Assembly: GCF_002261225.1 (NCBI RefSeq)
Contig: NZ_NEVM01000002.1
Coordinates: forward strand, 1,178,001 to 1,242,000
Length of the DNA: 64,000 nt
Direction: 5' to 3'
Origin: Bordetella genomosp. 10
Lineage (GTDB): Bacteria; Pseudomonadota; Gammaproteobacteria; Burkholderiales; Burkholderiaceae_B
The translations under genes were made by a program, and so were the position numbers. Shown here in pieces: positions 42,201 through 51,129 of this stretch (its first letter is position 1; every line of letters starts with the position of its first letter). The notes below the pieces were generated by a model. It had not been told where the DNA came from and did no database searches. It saw only the letters and a program-made list of their open reading frames with translations.

Positions 42201-45200
42201 GCTTGACGCCTTGCCGCTGCTGCCGAGCGGCAAGCTGGACCGGCAGGCCTTGCCAGGTCCACGGATGGACGTGGGTGAGGACGGGCCGGTCGCCGCCGCC
42301 ACGCCGGTGCAGGAACGGCTGTTGACGATCTGGCGCGAGGTGCTGGGCCGGGAGGACATCGGCATCCGCGATAACTTCTTCGAAGCGGGCGGCGATTCCA
42401 TCCTCGCGCTGCGGGTGATAGCCATGGCACTGCGCCAGGGGCTGTCCTTGACGCCGCGCCAGGTCTTTGAATATCCCGACGTCGAGCGGTTGGCCGAGCA
42501 GGCCGTGCCCGCCGCCGCTGACCAGGTTCATGTCGAGATCCATGATTGGTTGCCGTTGACGCCCATACAGCAGGTCTTCTTCGATCGCTTTCCACACGGC
42601 GAGGCGCATTGGAATCAGTCAGTCCTCTTGCGCGTGGACGCGGGCGCGGACGTGGAGGCATTGGGGCAGGCGATGGATATGCTGCTTGCCAGCCACGACG
42701 CCTTGCGGCTGCGCTTTGACCGTGGGGACGGACACTGGCGGCAACGCGTGGAGCCCGGCTCTGACGTGGGGGTCATGACCCGGGTCGACCTGCGCGGCAG
42801 GACGGATTGGGCTGATCGCCTGACCGACGCCTGCTCGGCTCTGCAAAAGAGACTGAACCTGCAGGCGGGCCCACTGCTGCGCGCCTGCTATTTCCAGCTG
42901 GAAGACGCCGGACGTCTATTCATCGCGATCCATCATCTGGCCGTCGATGGCGTCTCGTGGCGTATTCTGTTCGACAACTTGCAGGGGCTCTATGCGCGCC
43001 TGGCTGACGGGCAACCGGCAACAGTCCTGGCCAGCCTGCCGTGGAGCGTATGGGCGCAGGAACTCTCGCGCTATGCCGCTCAAGCCAACGTGCGCGAAGA
43101 ACAGGCCTGGTGGGCGCGAGCGCTACGCGCCGCGACTCCCTTGGCGGGCTTGCTGGACGAAACCGGCCATTCGGCTTACACCGGTGAGGCACCTCAAGCG
43201 CCCCGACGTAGTCAATTGGTATTGGACGCCGCCTTGACGCAAGGCCTGCTGGAACACGCCATGCGGGCGTACAAAGCCAGCATCGAGGACATCCTTCTGA
43301 CAGCGTTGGCGCGTGCGGTGCGGGCGTGGAATGACAATGCGCATGTTCTCGTGGAAATGGAGGGGCATGGCCGTGAAACGGTCATCGAGGGGCTGGATAC
43401 GGCGGCGACCGTGGGCTGGTTTACCACGCGCTATCCGGTCTTGCTGCCCATCGCGGGCGAAGCAGGTGCGGCCATCGTCGCCGTCAAGGAGGCCCTGCGC
43501 GCCGTTCCTCACCGGGGCCTGCATTGGGGTTTGCTGCGTCTGCATGACACAGAGTCCAGCCGCGCCGGACTCAAGGCCTTGGCGCGGCCGGAGATCAGCT
43601 TCAACTATCTGGGCCAGTTCGACCAGAGCTTGACGCCGGACGGCGTATTCGGTTTCGCCGGCGAAGCCACGGGGCCTTCGATGGCGGACGGCGGACGTTC
43701 GCCTTACGCCATCGACTTGCAAGGTCTGATGACGGGGGGCGCCTTGAAGCTGACGTGGACGTTCTCGGCGCGCGTGCCGGAGCAGGGCGCGGACAGCTTG
43801 ATTGAACGCTTTGAGGCGGAGATACGCCTTCTGGCGCGCCATTGCGCCGATGCCCAGGTGCTGGCAACGCCCTCCGATTTTCCCCTGGCCGCACTGGACA
43901 GCGCGGCGCTGGCCGAGTTGCAGCTCCCCTGGGATCAGGTGCAGGATATCTATCCCGCCACCCCTTTGCAGGGCGGCATGTTGGTCCAGTGCCTGGCGCA
44001 GCCGGACGCCGGTCTCTATGTCGTGCAGAAACGCATGACCTTGTCGGGCGAACTCGATGGCGCGGCCATGCAGTCAGCCTGGGCCAGCGTCATCGCCCGC
44101 CACGATATCCTGCGTACCCACTTCGCGTGGACCCATGGTGGCGCGCCGCTGCAGGTGGTGCGCAAACATGCCGCGGTCCCCTATGCCTTGCACGACTACA
44201 CGGGATACACGGCAGCCGACTATCAGGACAGGCTCAAGGCCTGGCAGGCCGATGATTTGACGCGGGGCCTGGATCTTGCCCGCGCGCCGCTTTTGCGCAT
44301 CAATGTATTCGCCGCGGCTGATGGCACGCACGACGTGATCTGGACCGGGCATCACCTGGTGACCGATGGGTGGAGTGGCGGGCAGCTGCTCGGCGAGATC
44401 CTGCATGCCTACCGCGCCCGCAAAAGCGGCGCCGCCGGCCCAACCTTGCCGGCGCCCAGACAATTCAAGGAGTATGTGCGCTGGCTATCGCGCCAGCCGG
44501 ACCCGCGCGACTGGTGGCGGTCAGCCACCGAACGCTTGCGCGACCCTGCCTTGGCTCTCCCGTCGTTGGGATCGCGCACCGCTAAAGCGGCATCCGAGCA
44601 TCGGCCGTTCCTGCCATGCCAACGCGTCATGGAAATCGATACCGCGCTGCAAGAAGCGGTGCGCACCCGTGCCCGCGCCAGCCAGGTGACCATGAATACC
44701 CTGGTGCAGGGTGCCTGGGCTTTGCTGCTGGCCCGCTTGGGCAACCGCGATCAGTCCGCCTTCGGCGTCACGGTAACCGGGCGCCCGGCCGGATTGCCGG
44801 GTATGGAGCACATGCTGGGCATGTTCATCAATTCCTTGCCACTGTGGATCGATGTGCCCGCGTCCATGACCGTGGCGGAATGGCTGCGTCGTATCCAGGA
44901 CCAGAACAGTTCGCTGCGCGAGGTCGAGCACAGTGATCTGGCGCGTGTGCAGCAGTGGATCGGCAGGTCCGGCGAGGCCTTGTTCGACAGCCTGGTGGTT
45001 TTCGACAATTACGCCGTGGACGAAGCGCTGCGTGAGGGCCCAGCCTTGCTGACGCTGGACCGGCTCGAGGCGGTCGAAACGACCCATTATCCGCTGGTGC
45101 TGACTGCCGCCTTCAACGACAAACTGGCCATCACCCTGAAATGGGATGCTGCGCGCATCGATGATGCCGCCGCCCGACATCTGTGCGGCGCTTATCTGGC

Positions 45201-48200
45201 GGCGCTGCGGGCGCTTGCGCGCGATGGCGAGGCGTTGTTGGCGGATGTGGGAATCACGGATGCAGCGGAGCGTGAAGTGCTGCGCCAGCAGAGCCGGCCG
45301 GTCAACGCGTACCCCGCCGCCGAGTTGATACATGAGCGCATTGCCGCCCATGCCGAACGCCGCCCTGGCGCCGTGGCGATCATGGATAGCGGGCGCTCCC
45401 ATACCTATGGCGACATCGACACGCGCGCCAATCGCCTGGCGCACCGGCTCGTCGCCCTGGGCGTGGGCAAGGAGTCGCTGGTCGGCGTGGCGATGGCGCG
45501 CGGCGCGGATCTGGTGGTGGCCTTGCTCGCCGTGCTCAAGGCGGGCGCGGCTTACCTCCCGCTCGATCCCGCGTATCCGCGCGCGCGCCAGGAATACCTG
45601 GTCCAGGACAGCGGTCTGTCCCTGCTGCTGACGGAGTCCGGCGCGCGTGCGCGCCTGCCGGACGTTGCCGTGCCGCTGCTGGTGGTGGACGAAGAGGATT
45701 TGTCGACGCTGCCGGCCACTCGGGTCGAAACGCGACTGCATCCAGATAATCTTGCCTACGTCATCTATACCTCGGGATCCACGGGGCAGCCGAAGGGTGC
45801 CCAGCTGACTCACCGTAACGTCGCCCGTTTGCTGGCGAGTACGCAGGCGGATTTCGCTTTCGACGAGCACGACGTCTGGACTTTGTTCCACTCCTACGCC
45901 TTTGACTTCTCAGTGTGGGAGATATTTGGCGCGCTATGCCACGGCGGCCGCCTGGTGATCGTTCCCTACGACACCAGCCGTTCACCGCAAGCCATGTTGG
46001 CGTTGTTGCGCGAGTACGGTGTTACGGTGTTGAATCAGACGCCATCGGCATTCGGCCAGTTGGCGCAGATACCGGACCTCGATCGGACGGACGATCTGGC
46101 CTTGCGAGTGGTGATCTTTGGCGGCGAAGCGCTTGATCCCCGTACTTTGCGTCCATGGGTGGATCGCTTCGGCGTGACCCGCCCGCGATTGGTGAACATG
46201 TATGGCATCACGGAAACCACCGTTCACGTCACCCATCGCGTCATCGAGGCCGGGGATGTCGCAAGAGGCGCCAGTCCGATAGGCCGACAGCTCCCCGATC
46301 TGGGGATGTATGTCCTGGATCGCGCGGGTCAACTTGCGGCCGATGGCGCGGTGGGCGAACTGTATGTGTCCGGAGCCGGATTGGCGCGTGGTTATCTGGG
46401 TCGTCCGGGCCTGACAGCGGACCGCTTCGTGCCCGATCCGGACGACGGCGCGGGTGGCCGGCTCTATCGCACGGGGGATGCTGCGAGGCGCGGGTTCGAC
46501 GGCGAGCTGACGTATCAGGGCCGGGTCGACGACCAGGTGAAAGTGCGCGGACATCGAATTGAATTGGGCGAACTACAGGCGCATTTGCAGGGGCTGCCTG
46601 GAGTGGCCCAGGCCGTGGTTCTCGCCCGTGTGGGCGCCACGGGTCCCCAGTTGGTGGCTTACGCGACAGCGCGGCCGGGCGTGGATCTGGACGGCGGCGC
46701 GCTGCGCGAGGCCATGGCGCGGCAGTTGCCGGAACATATGGTCCCCGCGACGGTGCAGGTGTTGACGCGAATGCCGCTCACCCCGAATGGCAAGGTGGAT
46801 CGCGCCGCGCTGCCCGAGCCCGTCTTCACGTCTTCCGCCTATGAGGCGCCGCGCGGTGAACGAGAAAAGACGGTGGCACGGGTGTGGGAGGAAGTGCTGG
46901 GGCTGGAGCGCGTCGGCCGGGAGGACAATTTCTTCGCTTTGGGCGGCGACTCGATCCTGAGTCTGCAGATCGTGGCCCGTATCAATCGGCTGGGATACGC
47001 CGCTACGCCCAAGCATCTTTTCGACGCGCCGACCGTGGCCGGCATGGCGGCCGTCCTGCCGCTTGCCCTGGCGCCGGTATCCGGGGAGGTGGCGGCGCCG
47101 ATGAGTCGCCCGGATGTGGCGCGCCTGCTGGACGATCCAGACAACGTAGAGGATATCTATCCCGCCACTCCGCTGCAGAACGGCATGTTGTTCCACAGCC
47201 TGTTGCAGGACGGGCAGGGCGTATACGTCAACCAGAAGTGCTTCACCTTGGGCGGGCATCTGGATGTTGCCCGTTTCGAGGCGTCCTGGGCGCTGGCGTT
47301 TGAGCGCCACGCCATTCTGCGGACAGCCTTCACGTGGCGGCATGGCGGCGACGCCTTGCAGGTGGTGGCGCGTCGTGTGGTCGTGCCCATGACGGTGCAT
47401 GCCGACGCGCCGGCCGATGCCCGGACGTATCCGGCCTTCCTCTCGACCTGGCGCCAGGCGGATCTTGCGCGCGGGTTCGACCTGGAAACCGCGCCCCTGC
47501 TGCGCATCAATCTGTTCCGGCGGCCTGACGGCGACCATGATTGCGTCATCACGGATCACCACGCCTTGCTGGATGGCTGGAGTGACGCTCAATTGATCGG
47601 CGAGATCATCCATACCTACAAAGCCCTGGCCGCGGGCAAGGCCGCGCAACTACCCGCACCCGGCCGCTACGGGGATTACGTGAGTTGGGTAAGTCGACAG
47701 CCGAGCACGGAAGGCTGGTGGCGACAACACGTGGAAGGCGAGGAAGCCGCCAGACTGGGCAGCAGCCTGTTGCAGCCCGGCAGCGCCGGCGTCTACGCGA
47801 CAGAGCGCCTGCGTCATCACGTACACGAGTTGGACGAGGCGGCGACGGAGGCGCTGGCCCGAGCCGCCCGGCATTACGGCGTTACGGTCAACACGCTGGT
47901 GCAGGGCGCCTGGGCTTTGCTGCTGGGGCGTCTGGGCGACAAGCGGCGTGCCGTGTTCGGCATCACGGTCTCGGGTCGCCCGTCGGTCTTGCCGGGGGTG
48001 GAGCATATTCTTGGCTTGTTCATCAACAGCCTTCCGCTTTGGGTGCGGGTTCCAGGGGACAGCCCCCTGAGCGCGTGGTTCGGCGACCTGCAGACGGCCA
48101 ATGGCGAACTGCGCGAACGGTCGCATGCGTCGGTTTCCCAAGTGCAACAATGGACCGGCCTCGCGGGAGAGGCGCTGTTCGACAGCCTGCTTGTCTTCGA

Positions 48201-51129
48201 AAACTATCCGATCGACAAGGCGATGCGCTCGGGCGACAGCGAGGTGACCATACGCGAAGTGGCCTTGACCGAGCGCACGCACTATCCGATGGTGCTCGTC
48301 GCGGTGCCGGGGGTGCATACGCGGTTCCGTTGGAAGTTCGACAGCGGCCGTATCGACGAAGCCGCAGTTGGGCGATTGGCGACCCAGTTCCTCCATATCC
48401 TCGACCAGTTTGCCGATACGGAGGGGATACGGACCTTGGCCGAGGTGAAGCTGCTTATGGATGGGCCGGCACGGGCGTCCCGGGCCTTGCATGTTTTTTT
48501 CCCGGCGGCGACGCGGATCGCGGCACAGGCGGCGCGGGATCCCTCACGTCCGGCCTTGCACTGCGAAGGCCGGCGGCTGGCGTATGGAGAGCTGGACGGC
48601 TGGGCCAATCGCATCGGCCGGCATTTGACGCGGATGGGTGTACGGACGGAGGAGCGTGTGGGGCTATGCGTCACGCGTTCGCCCGGACTGGTCGCCGGTT
48701 TGCTCGGCGTGCTCAAGGCGGGCGCGGCGTTCGTCCCGCTGGACCCCGAATATCCGCGCGAGCGCCTGGCCTATATGCTGGAAGATGCCGGTGTGCGCCG
48801 GGTTCTGGCCGATGCGGTCACGGCGCGCGGCCTGGACTGGCTGCCGGCGGGCTGCGCGGTGGTGGACATCGATGAACTGGCGGCTCCGGATGGTGCCGGG
48901 GACAACCTGCCGTGGCAGGTGCCGGTTCATCCTGAGCAACTGGCTTACGTCATCTACACCTCTGGGTCGACCGGCAAACCAAAGGGAGTAGCGATCAGCC
49001 AGGCGGCGTTCAGCCGCCATCTGGATGACTTCATCGGCACCTACAGGATCACCGCGGCCGACAAGCAGCTGCAAAGCTCGACGATCAATTTCGACGTGTC
49101 CCTGCACGAGATGCTGCCCGCGCTTGCCCAGGGCGGGCAGGTGGAGATGCGTGGCCCGGCCGCCTGGGATTTGCAGCGCACCAGCCGGGCGCTGGCCGAG
49201 GAGGGCGTCACCTTCTCGCGGCTGCCGACGGCGTATTGGCAGCAGTGGCTGCGCGATCCGCCGGCTGCCGACACGCTCAAGGCCCTGCGCCAGATCACCG
49301 TGGGAGGCGAAGGCTTGCCCGGCGATGCGCTGGCGCGCTGGTTCGACGGACCGCTGGCCGGCATCCATCTGGACAATCTGTACGGCCCGACCGAGACGAC
49401 GGTCGCCTGCATGTATCGGCGCACGCGTGCCGAAGATGCGCAGCAGGCGGTGGTGTCCATCGGCAGGCCGTATCCGTCGCGTAGCGTCTACGTCCTGGAT
49501 CGGCGCGGCAACGAAGTGCCGATCGGCGGCGTGGGCGAACTGTGCATCGGCGGCGACACCCTGGCGCGCGGGTATCTGGGCCGTGCCGCGTTGACGGCGC
49601 AGCAGTTCGTGCCGGATCCCTATCGCGACGATGGCGCGCGGCTTTACCGCAGCGGCGACATGTGCCGACGCCGCGCCGATGGGGACATGGACTTCCTCGG
49701 CCGGCAGGACCAGCAGTTGAAGCTGCGCGGGATGCGCATCGAACTGGGCGAGATCGAAGCGGTAGTGCGGCAGGCGCCCGGCGTGGTCGAGGCGGTGGTG
49801 CAGCCCTGGGGCGAGGGAGAAGCGAAGCGCCTGGTGGGCTACGTCGTGGGCAACCGCGCGGGGGCCGCGCCGGATGACGTGATGGATGGCGTGGTGGACA
49901 TGGATGCCGTCCGCGCGTGGACGCAGTCGCGCCTGCCGGCGTATATGGTGCCAGCCGCCTGGGTGACGCTTGACGCCTTGCCGCTGCTGCCGAGCGGAAA
50001 ACTGGACCGGCAGGCCTTGCCAGGTCCACGGATGGACGTGGGTGAGAACGGGCCTGTCGCCGCCGCCACGCCGGTGCAGGAACGGCTGTTGACGGTCTGG
50101 CGCGAGGTGCTGGGTCGGGAGAACATCGGCATCCGCGATAACTTCTTCGAAGCGGGTGGCGATTCCATCCTCGCGCTGCGGACGATCGCGCTGCTGAAGG
50201 CACGCGGTGAGACCCAGGTGAGCCTGGCGATGCTGTTCGAGGGCGGAACGGTCGAAGCGGTCGCCGCGCTCGCGGGAAATAACGCGATCGCCAAGCCGCC
50301 TTCGAACGTCATTGCATTGAATCGCTGCAATGGGGACGACGCGGCGCAGGCTACGCTTTTCGCCATCCATCCCGGCTATGGCTTCGTCAGCGAATACCAG
50401 GATCTGGCCATGCACGTGGCGCCCGACATCCAGGTGTACGGCCTGGCATCGCCCATACACACCGAGACCGATTGGTGGCCGGGACGAATGAGCGATGTGG
50501 CGCAGGACTATGCCGCCCGGATACGCCGCGTGCAGCCCACCGGGCCTTATCGGCTACTGGGATGGTCCACCGGCGGCAATCTGGCGGTCGCCGTCGCACG
50601 GGTCTTCGAGGCGCAAGGCAATCAGGTGGCGTTCCTTGGGGTCGTCGATGCGCTGGCGTCACCCCCGGCGCGCAGGGCCGACGACTTGCCCGACGCGGAG
50701 ATAAGCGAAGCCGACGTGGACGACGTGCTCGATTGGGTACGCGCGAGTCGCACCAGGTTGAGCTATCGCCTGGACGACGACGCCGCGCTGCGTGGCCTTG
50801 CCCGGCAAGCCTTGCGGGTCGTCCGCCATTTCGAGTCCCTGGCGCCTGATACGGGGGCGAATCCTTTGCGCGTGGTGCCCACACTGTGGTTTGCCGGCCA
50901 ACCGAATCCGGATCACGTGCCTGTCCGCCACGACGCGTGGCGCGCTGTCTTCGAGCAGGCAACCGTACTGGCGGATGTGATCGACACGGATCATCTGGGG
51001 ATCATTCGTCATCCGGCCTTCCTGGAGAGCCTGAAGCGGCGCCTGGGGGCAAGCACGATGGGCAGGCCCGCGCACGAGCAGGACCGCCGCGCCGCGTACA
51101 TCCTGGCGCAGGCAGAGGAGCAGGCATGA
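39229..51129 (+). CDS. Trimodular NRPS with epimerase and terminal thioesterase (NRPS-1)
   Basis: 3,966 aa in the order C-A-PCP-E / C-A-PCP / C-A-PCP-TE. C1: LSHAQERLWFLW from residue 55, HHIISDG at 185. A1 spans about 503-1010 with code residues from Asp700, His704 and Arg742; its ten-residue code reads DVHRIVLVAK, which I cannot match to a known amino acid. PCP1 Ser1057; E domain with HHLAVDGVSW at 1235. C2 (YPATPLQGGML, HHLVTDG at 1708) has the D-acceptor look. A2 code DFWNIGMVHK is Thr; PCP2 Ser2575. C3 has HHALLDG at 2777. A3 (Asp3289) has the same code as A1; PCP3 Ser3646. TE triad is Ser3780 (GWSTGG), Asp3807 and His3922. Although the first synthetase gene, it has the release domain, so it acts last: ...-D-X-Thr-X, with X probably graminine. 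Confidence 0.93.
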   Translation: MSAVPADHRLLTVSQAYAALPADKRREFRQRVRERGIKANQLPIVPFPDRGGRFPLSHAQERLWFLWRLDPESSAYNLSSSVRLVGSLRADAVRAAVGSLIERHESLRKYFGEADGVPWQAVGKSRYGWHEEDISARSREEQDLALPDKLAALTHAPFDLRDGPLLRVAMLRLSASEHVLHFAMHHIISDGWSMDVLTREFVQAYRASHGGMPLGSAPLPIQYGDYAAWQREWLDVEELERQLAYWRLRLGAEHPILELPFSGRRTGLRSGQGNRIVRQLTPSQAAALRGLAVSGGTTLSTVMLAAYALLLSRYTNQQDVRIGIPVAGRNRIETEPLIGFFVNTLVIRGEFANLMRCDDLLSHMRDRVLEAQEHQDLPFSCLVDDLQPARMLDQTPLFQVMFNFSAAHPHDDARLPDLRVQSMPAQMETSRFDLVLHAVDGDALSVAFNYATDVFDGGTIGRLLDHYCDILDQWSRGARLLDDIQLKDTGEPRGVLAQHPFLPVTTRIAAQAARDPSRPALHCEGQRLAYGELDGWANRIGRHLTRMGVQTEERVGLCVTRSPGLVAGLLGVLKAGAAFVPLDPEYPRERLAYMLEDAGVRRVLADAVTARGLDWLPAGCAVVDIDELAAPDGAGDNLPWQVPVHPEQLAYVIYTSGSTGKPKGVAISQAAFSRHLDDFIGIYGITAADKQLQSSTINFDVSLHEMLPALAQGGQVEMRGPAAWDLQRTSRALAEEGVTFSRLPTAYWQQWLRDPPAADTLKALRQITVGGEGLPGDALARWFDGPLAGIHLDNLYGPTETTVACMYRRTRAEDAQQAVVSIGRPYPSRSVYVMDRRGNEVPIGGVGELCIGGDTLARGYLGRAALTAQQFVPDPYRDDGARLYRSGDMCRRRADGDMDFLGRQDQQLKLRGMRIELGEIEAVVRQAPGVVEAVVQPWGEGEAKRLVGYVVGNRAGAAPDDVMDGVVDMDAVRAWTQSRLPAYMVPAAWVTLDALPLLPSGKLDRQALPGPRMDVGEDGPVAAATPVQERLLTIWREVLGREDIGIRDNFFEAGGDSILALRVIAMALRQGLSLTPRQVFEYPDVERLAEQAVPAAADQVHVEIHDWLPLTPIQQVFFDRFPHGEAHWNQSVLLRVDAGADVEALGQAMDMLLASHDALRLRFDRGDGHWRQRVEPGSDVGVMTRVDLRGRTDWADRLTDACSALQKRLNLQAGPLLRACYFQLEDAGRLFIAIHHLAVDGVSWRILFDNLQGLYARLADGQPATVLASLPWSVWAQELSRYAAQANVREEQAWWARALRAATPLAGLLDETGHSAYTGEAPQAPRRSQLVLDAALTQGLLEHAMRAYKASIEDILLTALARAVRAWNDNAHVLVEMEGHGRETVIEGLDTAATVGWFTTRYPVLLPIAGEAGAAIVAVKEALRAVPHRGLHWGLLRLHDTESSRAGLKALARPEISFNYLGQFDQSLTPDGVFGFAGEATGPSMADGGRSPYAIDLQGLMTGGALKLTWTFSARVPEQGADSLIERFEAEIRLLARHCADAQVLATPSDFPLAALDSAALAELQLPWDQVQDIYPATPLQGGMLVQCLAQPDAGLYVVQKRMTLSGELDGAAMQSAWASVIARHDILRTHFAWTHGGAPLQVVRKHAAVPYALHDYTGYTAADYQDRLKAWQADDLTRGLDLARAPLLRINVFAAADGTHDVIWTGHHLVTDGWSGGQLLGEILHAYRARKSGAAGPTLPAPRQFKEYVRWLSRQPDPRDWWRSATERLRDPALALPSLGSRTAKAASEHRPFLPCQRVMEIDTALQEAVRTRARASQVTMNTLVQGAWALLLARLGNRDQSAFGVTVTGRPAGLPGMEHMLGMFINSLPLWIDVPASMTVAEWLRRIQDQNSSLREVEHSDLARVQQWIGRSGEALFDSLVVFDNYAVDEALREGPALLTLDRLEAVETTHYPLVLTAAFNDKLAITLKWDAARIDDAAARHLCGAYLAALRALARDGEALLADVGITDAAEREVLRQQSRPVNAYPAAELIHERIAAHAERRPGAVAIMDSGRSHTYGDIDTRANRLAHRLVALGVGKESLVGVAMARGADLVVALLAVLKAGAAYLPLDPAYPRARQEYLVQDSGLSLLLTESGARARLPDVAVPLLVVDEEDLSTLPATRVETRLHPDNLAYVIYTSGSTGQPKGAQLTHRNVARLLASTQADFAFDEHDVWTLFHSYAFDFSVWEIFGALCHGGRLVIVPYDTSRSPQAMLALLREYGVTVLNQTPSAFGQLAQIPDLDRTDDLALRVVIFGGEALDPRTLRPWVDRFGVTRPRLVNMYGITETTVHVTHRVIEAGDVARGASPIGRQLPDLGMYVLDRAGQLAADGAVGELYVSGAGLARGYLGRPGLTADRFVPDPDDGAGGRLYRTGDAARRGFDGELTYQGRVDDQVKVRGHRIELGELQAHLQGLPGVAQAVVLARVGATGPQLVAYATARPGVDLDGGALREAMARQLPEHMVPATVQVLTRMPLTPNGKVDRAALPEPVFTSSAYEAPRGEREKTVARVWEEVLGLERVGREDNFFALGGDSILSLQIVARINRLGYAATPKHLFDAPTVAGMAAVLPLALAPVSGEVAAPMSRPDVARLLDDPDNVEDIYPATPLQNGMLFHSLLQDGQGVYVNQKCFTLGGHLDVARFEASWALAFERHAILRTAFTWRHGGDALQVVARRVVVPMTVHADAPADARTYPAFLSTWRQADLARGFDLETAPLLRINLFRRPDGDHDCVITDHHALLDGWSDAQLIGEIIHTYKALAAGKAAQLPAPGRYGDYVSWVSRQPSTEGWWRQHVEGEEAARLGSSLLQPGSAGVYATERLRHHVHELDEAATEALARAARHYGVTVNTLVQGAWALLLGRLGDKRRAVFGITVSGRPSVLPGVEHILGLFINSLPLWVRVPGDSPLSAWFGDLQTANGELRERSHASVSQVQQWTGLAGEALFDSLLVFENYPIDKAMRSGDSEVTIREVALTERTHYPMVLVAVPGVHTRFRWKFDSGRIDEAAVGRLATQFLHILDQFADTEGIRTLAEVKLLMDGPARASRALHVFFPAATRIAAQAARDPSRPALHCEGRRLAYGELDGWANRIGRHLTRMGVRTEERVGLCVTRSPGLVAGLLGVLKAGAAFVPLDPEYPRERLAYMLEDAGVRRVLADAVTARGLDWLPAGCAVVDIDELAAPDGAGDNLPWQVPVHPEQLAYVIYTSGSTGKPKGVAISQAAFSRHLDDFIGTYRITAADKQLQSSTINFDVSLHEMLPALAQGGQVEMRGPAAWDLQRTSRALAEEGVTFSRLPTAYWQQWLRDPPAADTLKALRQITVGGEGLPGDALARWFDGPLAGIHLDNLYGPTETTVACMYRRTRAEDAQQAVVSIGRPYPSRSVYVLDRRGNEVPIGGVGELCIGGDTLARGYLGRAALTAQQFVPDPYRDDGARLYRSGDMCRRRADGDMDFLGRQDQQLKLRGMRIELGEIEAVVRQAPGVVEAVVQPWGEGEAKRLVGYVVGNRAGAAPDDVMDGVVDMDAVRAWTQSRLPAYMVPAAWVTLDALPLLPSGKLDRQALPGPRMDVGENGPVAAATPVQERLLTVWREVLGRENIGIRDNFFEAGGDSILALRTIALLKARGETQVSLAMLFEGGTVEAVAALAGNNAIAKPPSNVIALNRCNGDDAAQATLFAIHPGYGFVSEYQDLAMHVAPDIQVYGLASPIHTETDWWPGRMSDVAQDYAARIRRVQPTGPYRLLGWSTGGNLAVAVARVFEAQGNQVAFLGVVDALASPPARRADDLPDAEISEADVDDVLDWVRASRTRLSYRLDDDAALRGLARQALRVVRHFESLAPDTGANPLRVVPTLWFAGQPNPDHVPVRHDAWRAVFEQATVLADVIDTDHLGIIRHPAFLESLKRRLGASTMGRPAHEQDRRAAYILAQAEEQA
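40744..42414 (+). repeat. Copy 1 of a ~1.67-kb A-PCP duplication within NRPS-1
   Basis: This segment, from the start of A1 to just past the PCP1 serine, matches 48511-50181 at a constant offset of 7,767 bp without gaps. Only about ten amino-acid changes are seen over some 556 residues. Neighbouring C domains are not similar to this degree, so the boundaries are sharp. Confidence 0.88.
48511..50181 (+). repeat. Copy 2 of the A-PCP duplication within NRPS-1
   Basis: Partner of 40744-42414; it covers A3 and the first part of PCP3. The specificity residues are identical in both copies. Similarity ends directly after the phosphopantetheine site, where PCP1 leads to an E domain and PCP3 to the thioesterase. 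Confidence 0.88.

Noticed and set aside
40897..42609. Long minus-strand frames opposite the A domains (also 48664-50460)
   Set aside because: They mirror each other only because the A domains are duplicated, and they show no protein family features.
40744..50181. Near-identical 1.67-kb copies as an insertion sequence
   Set aside because: Both copies are internal A-PCP coding segments without terminal repeats or transposase.
39229..51129. A domains A1/A3 as ornithine or arginine activating
   Set aside because: The code residues read from the alignment (DVHRIVLVAK) do not match the Orn or Arg codes I know, which carry acidic residues in the pocket, whereas here an Arg is present.
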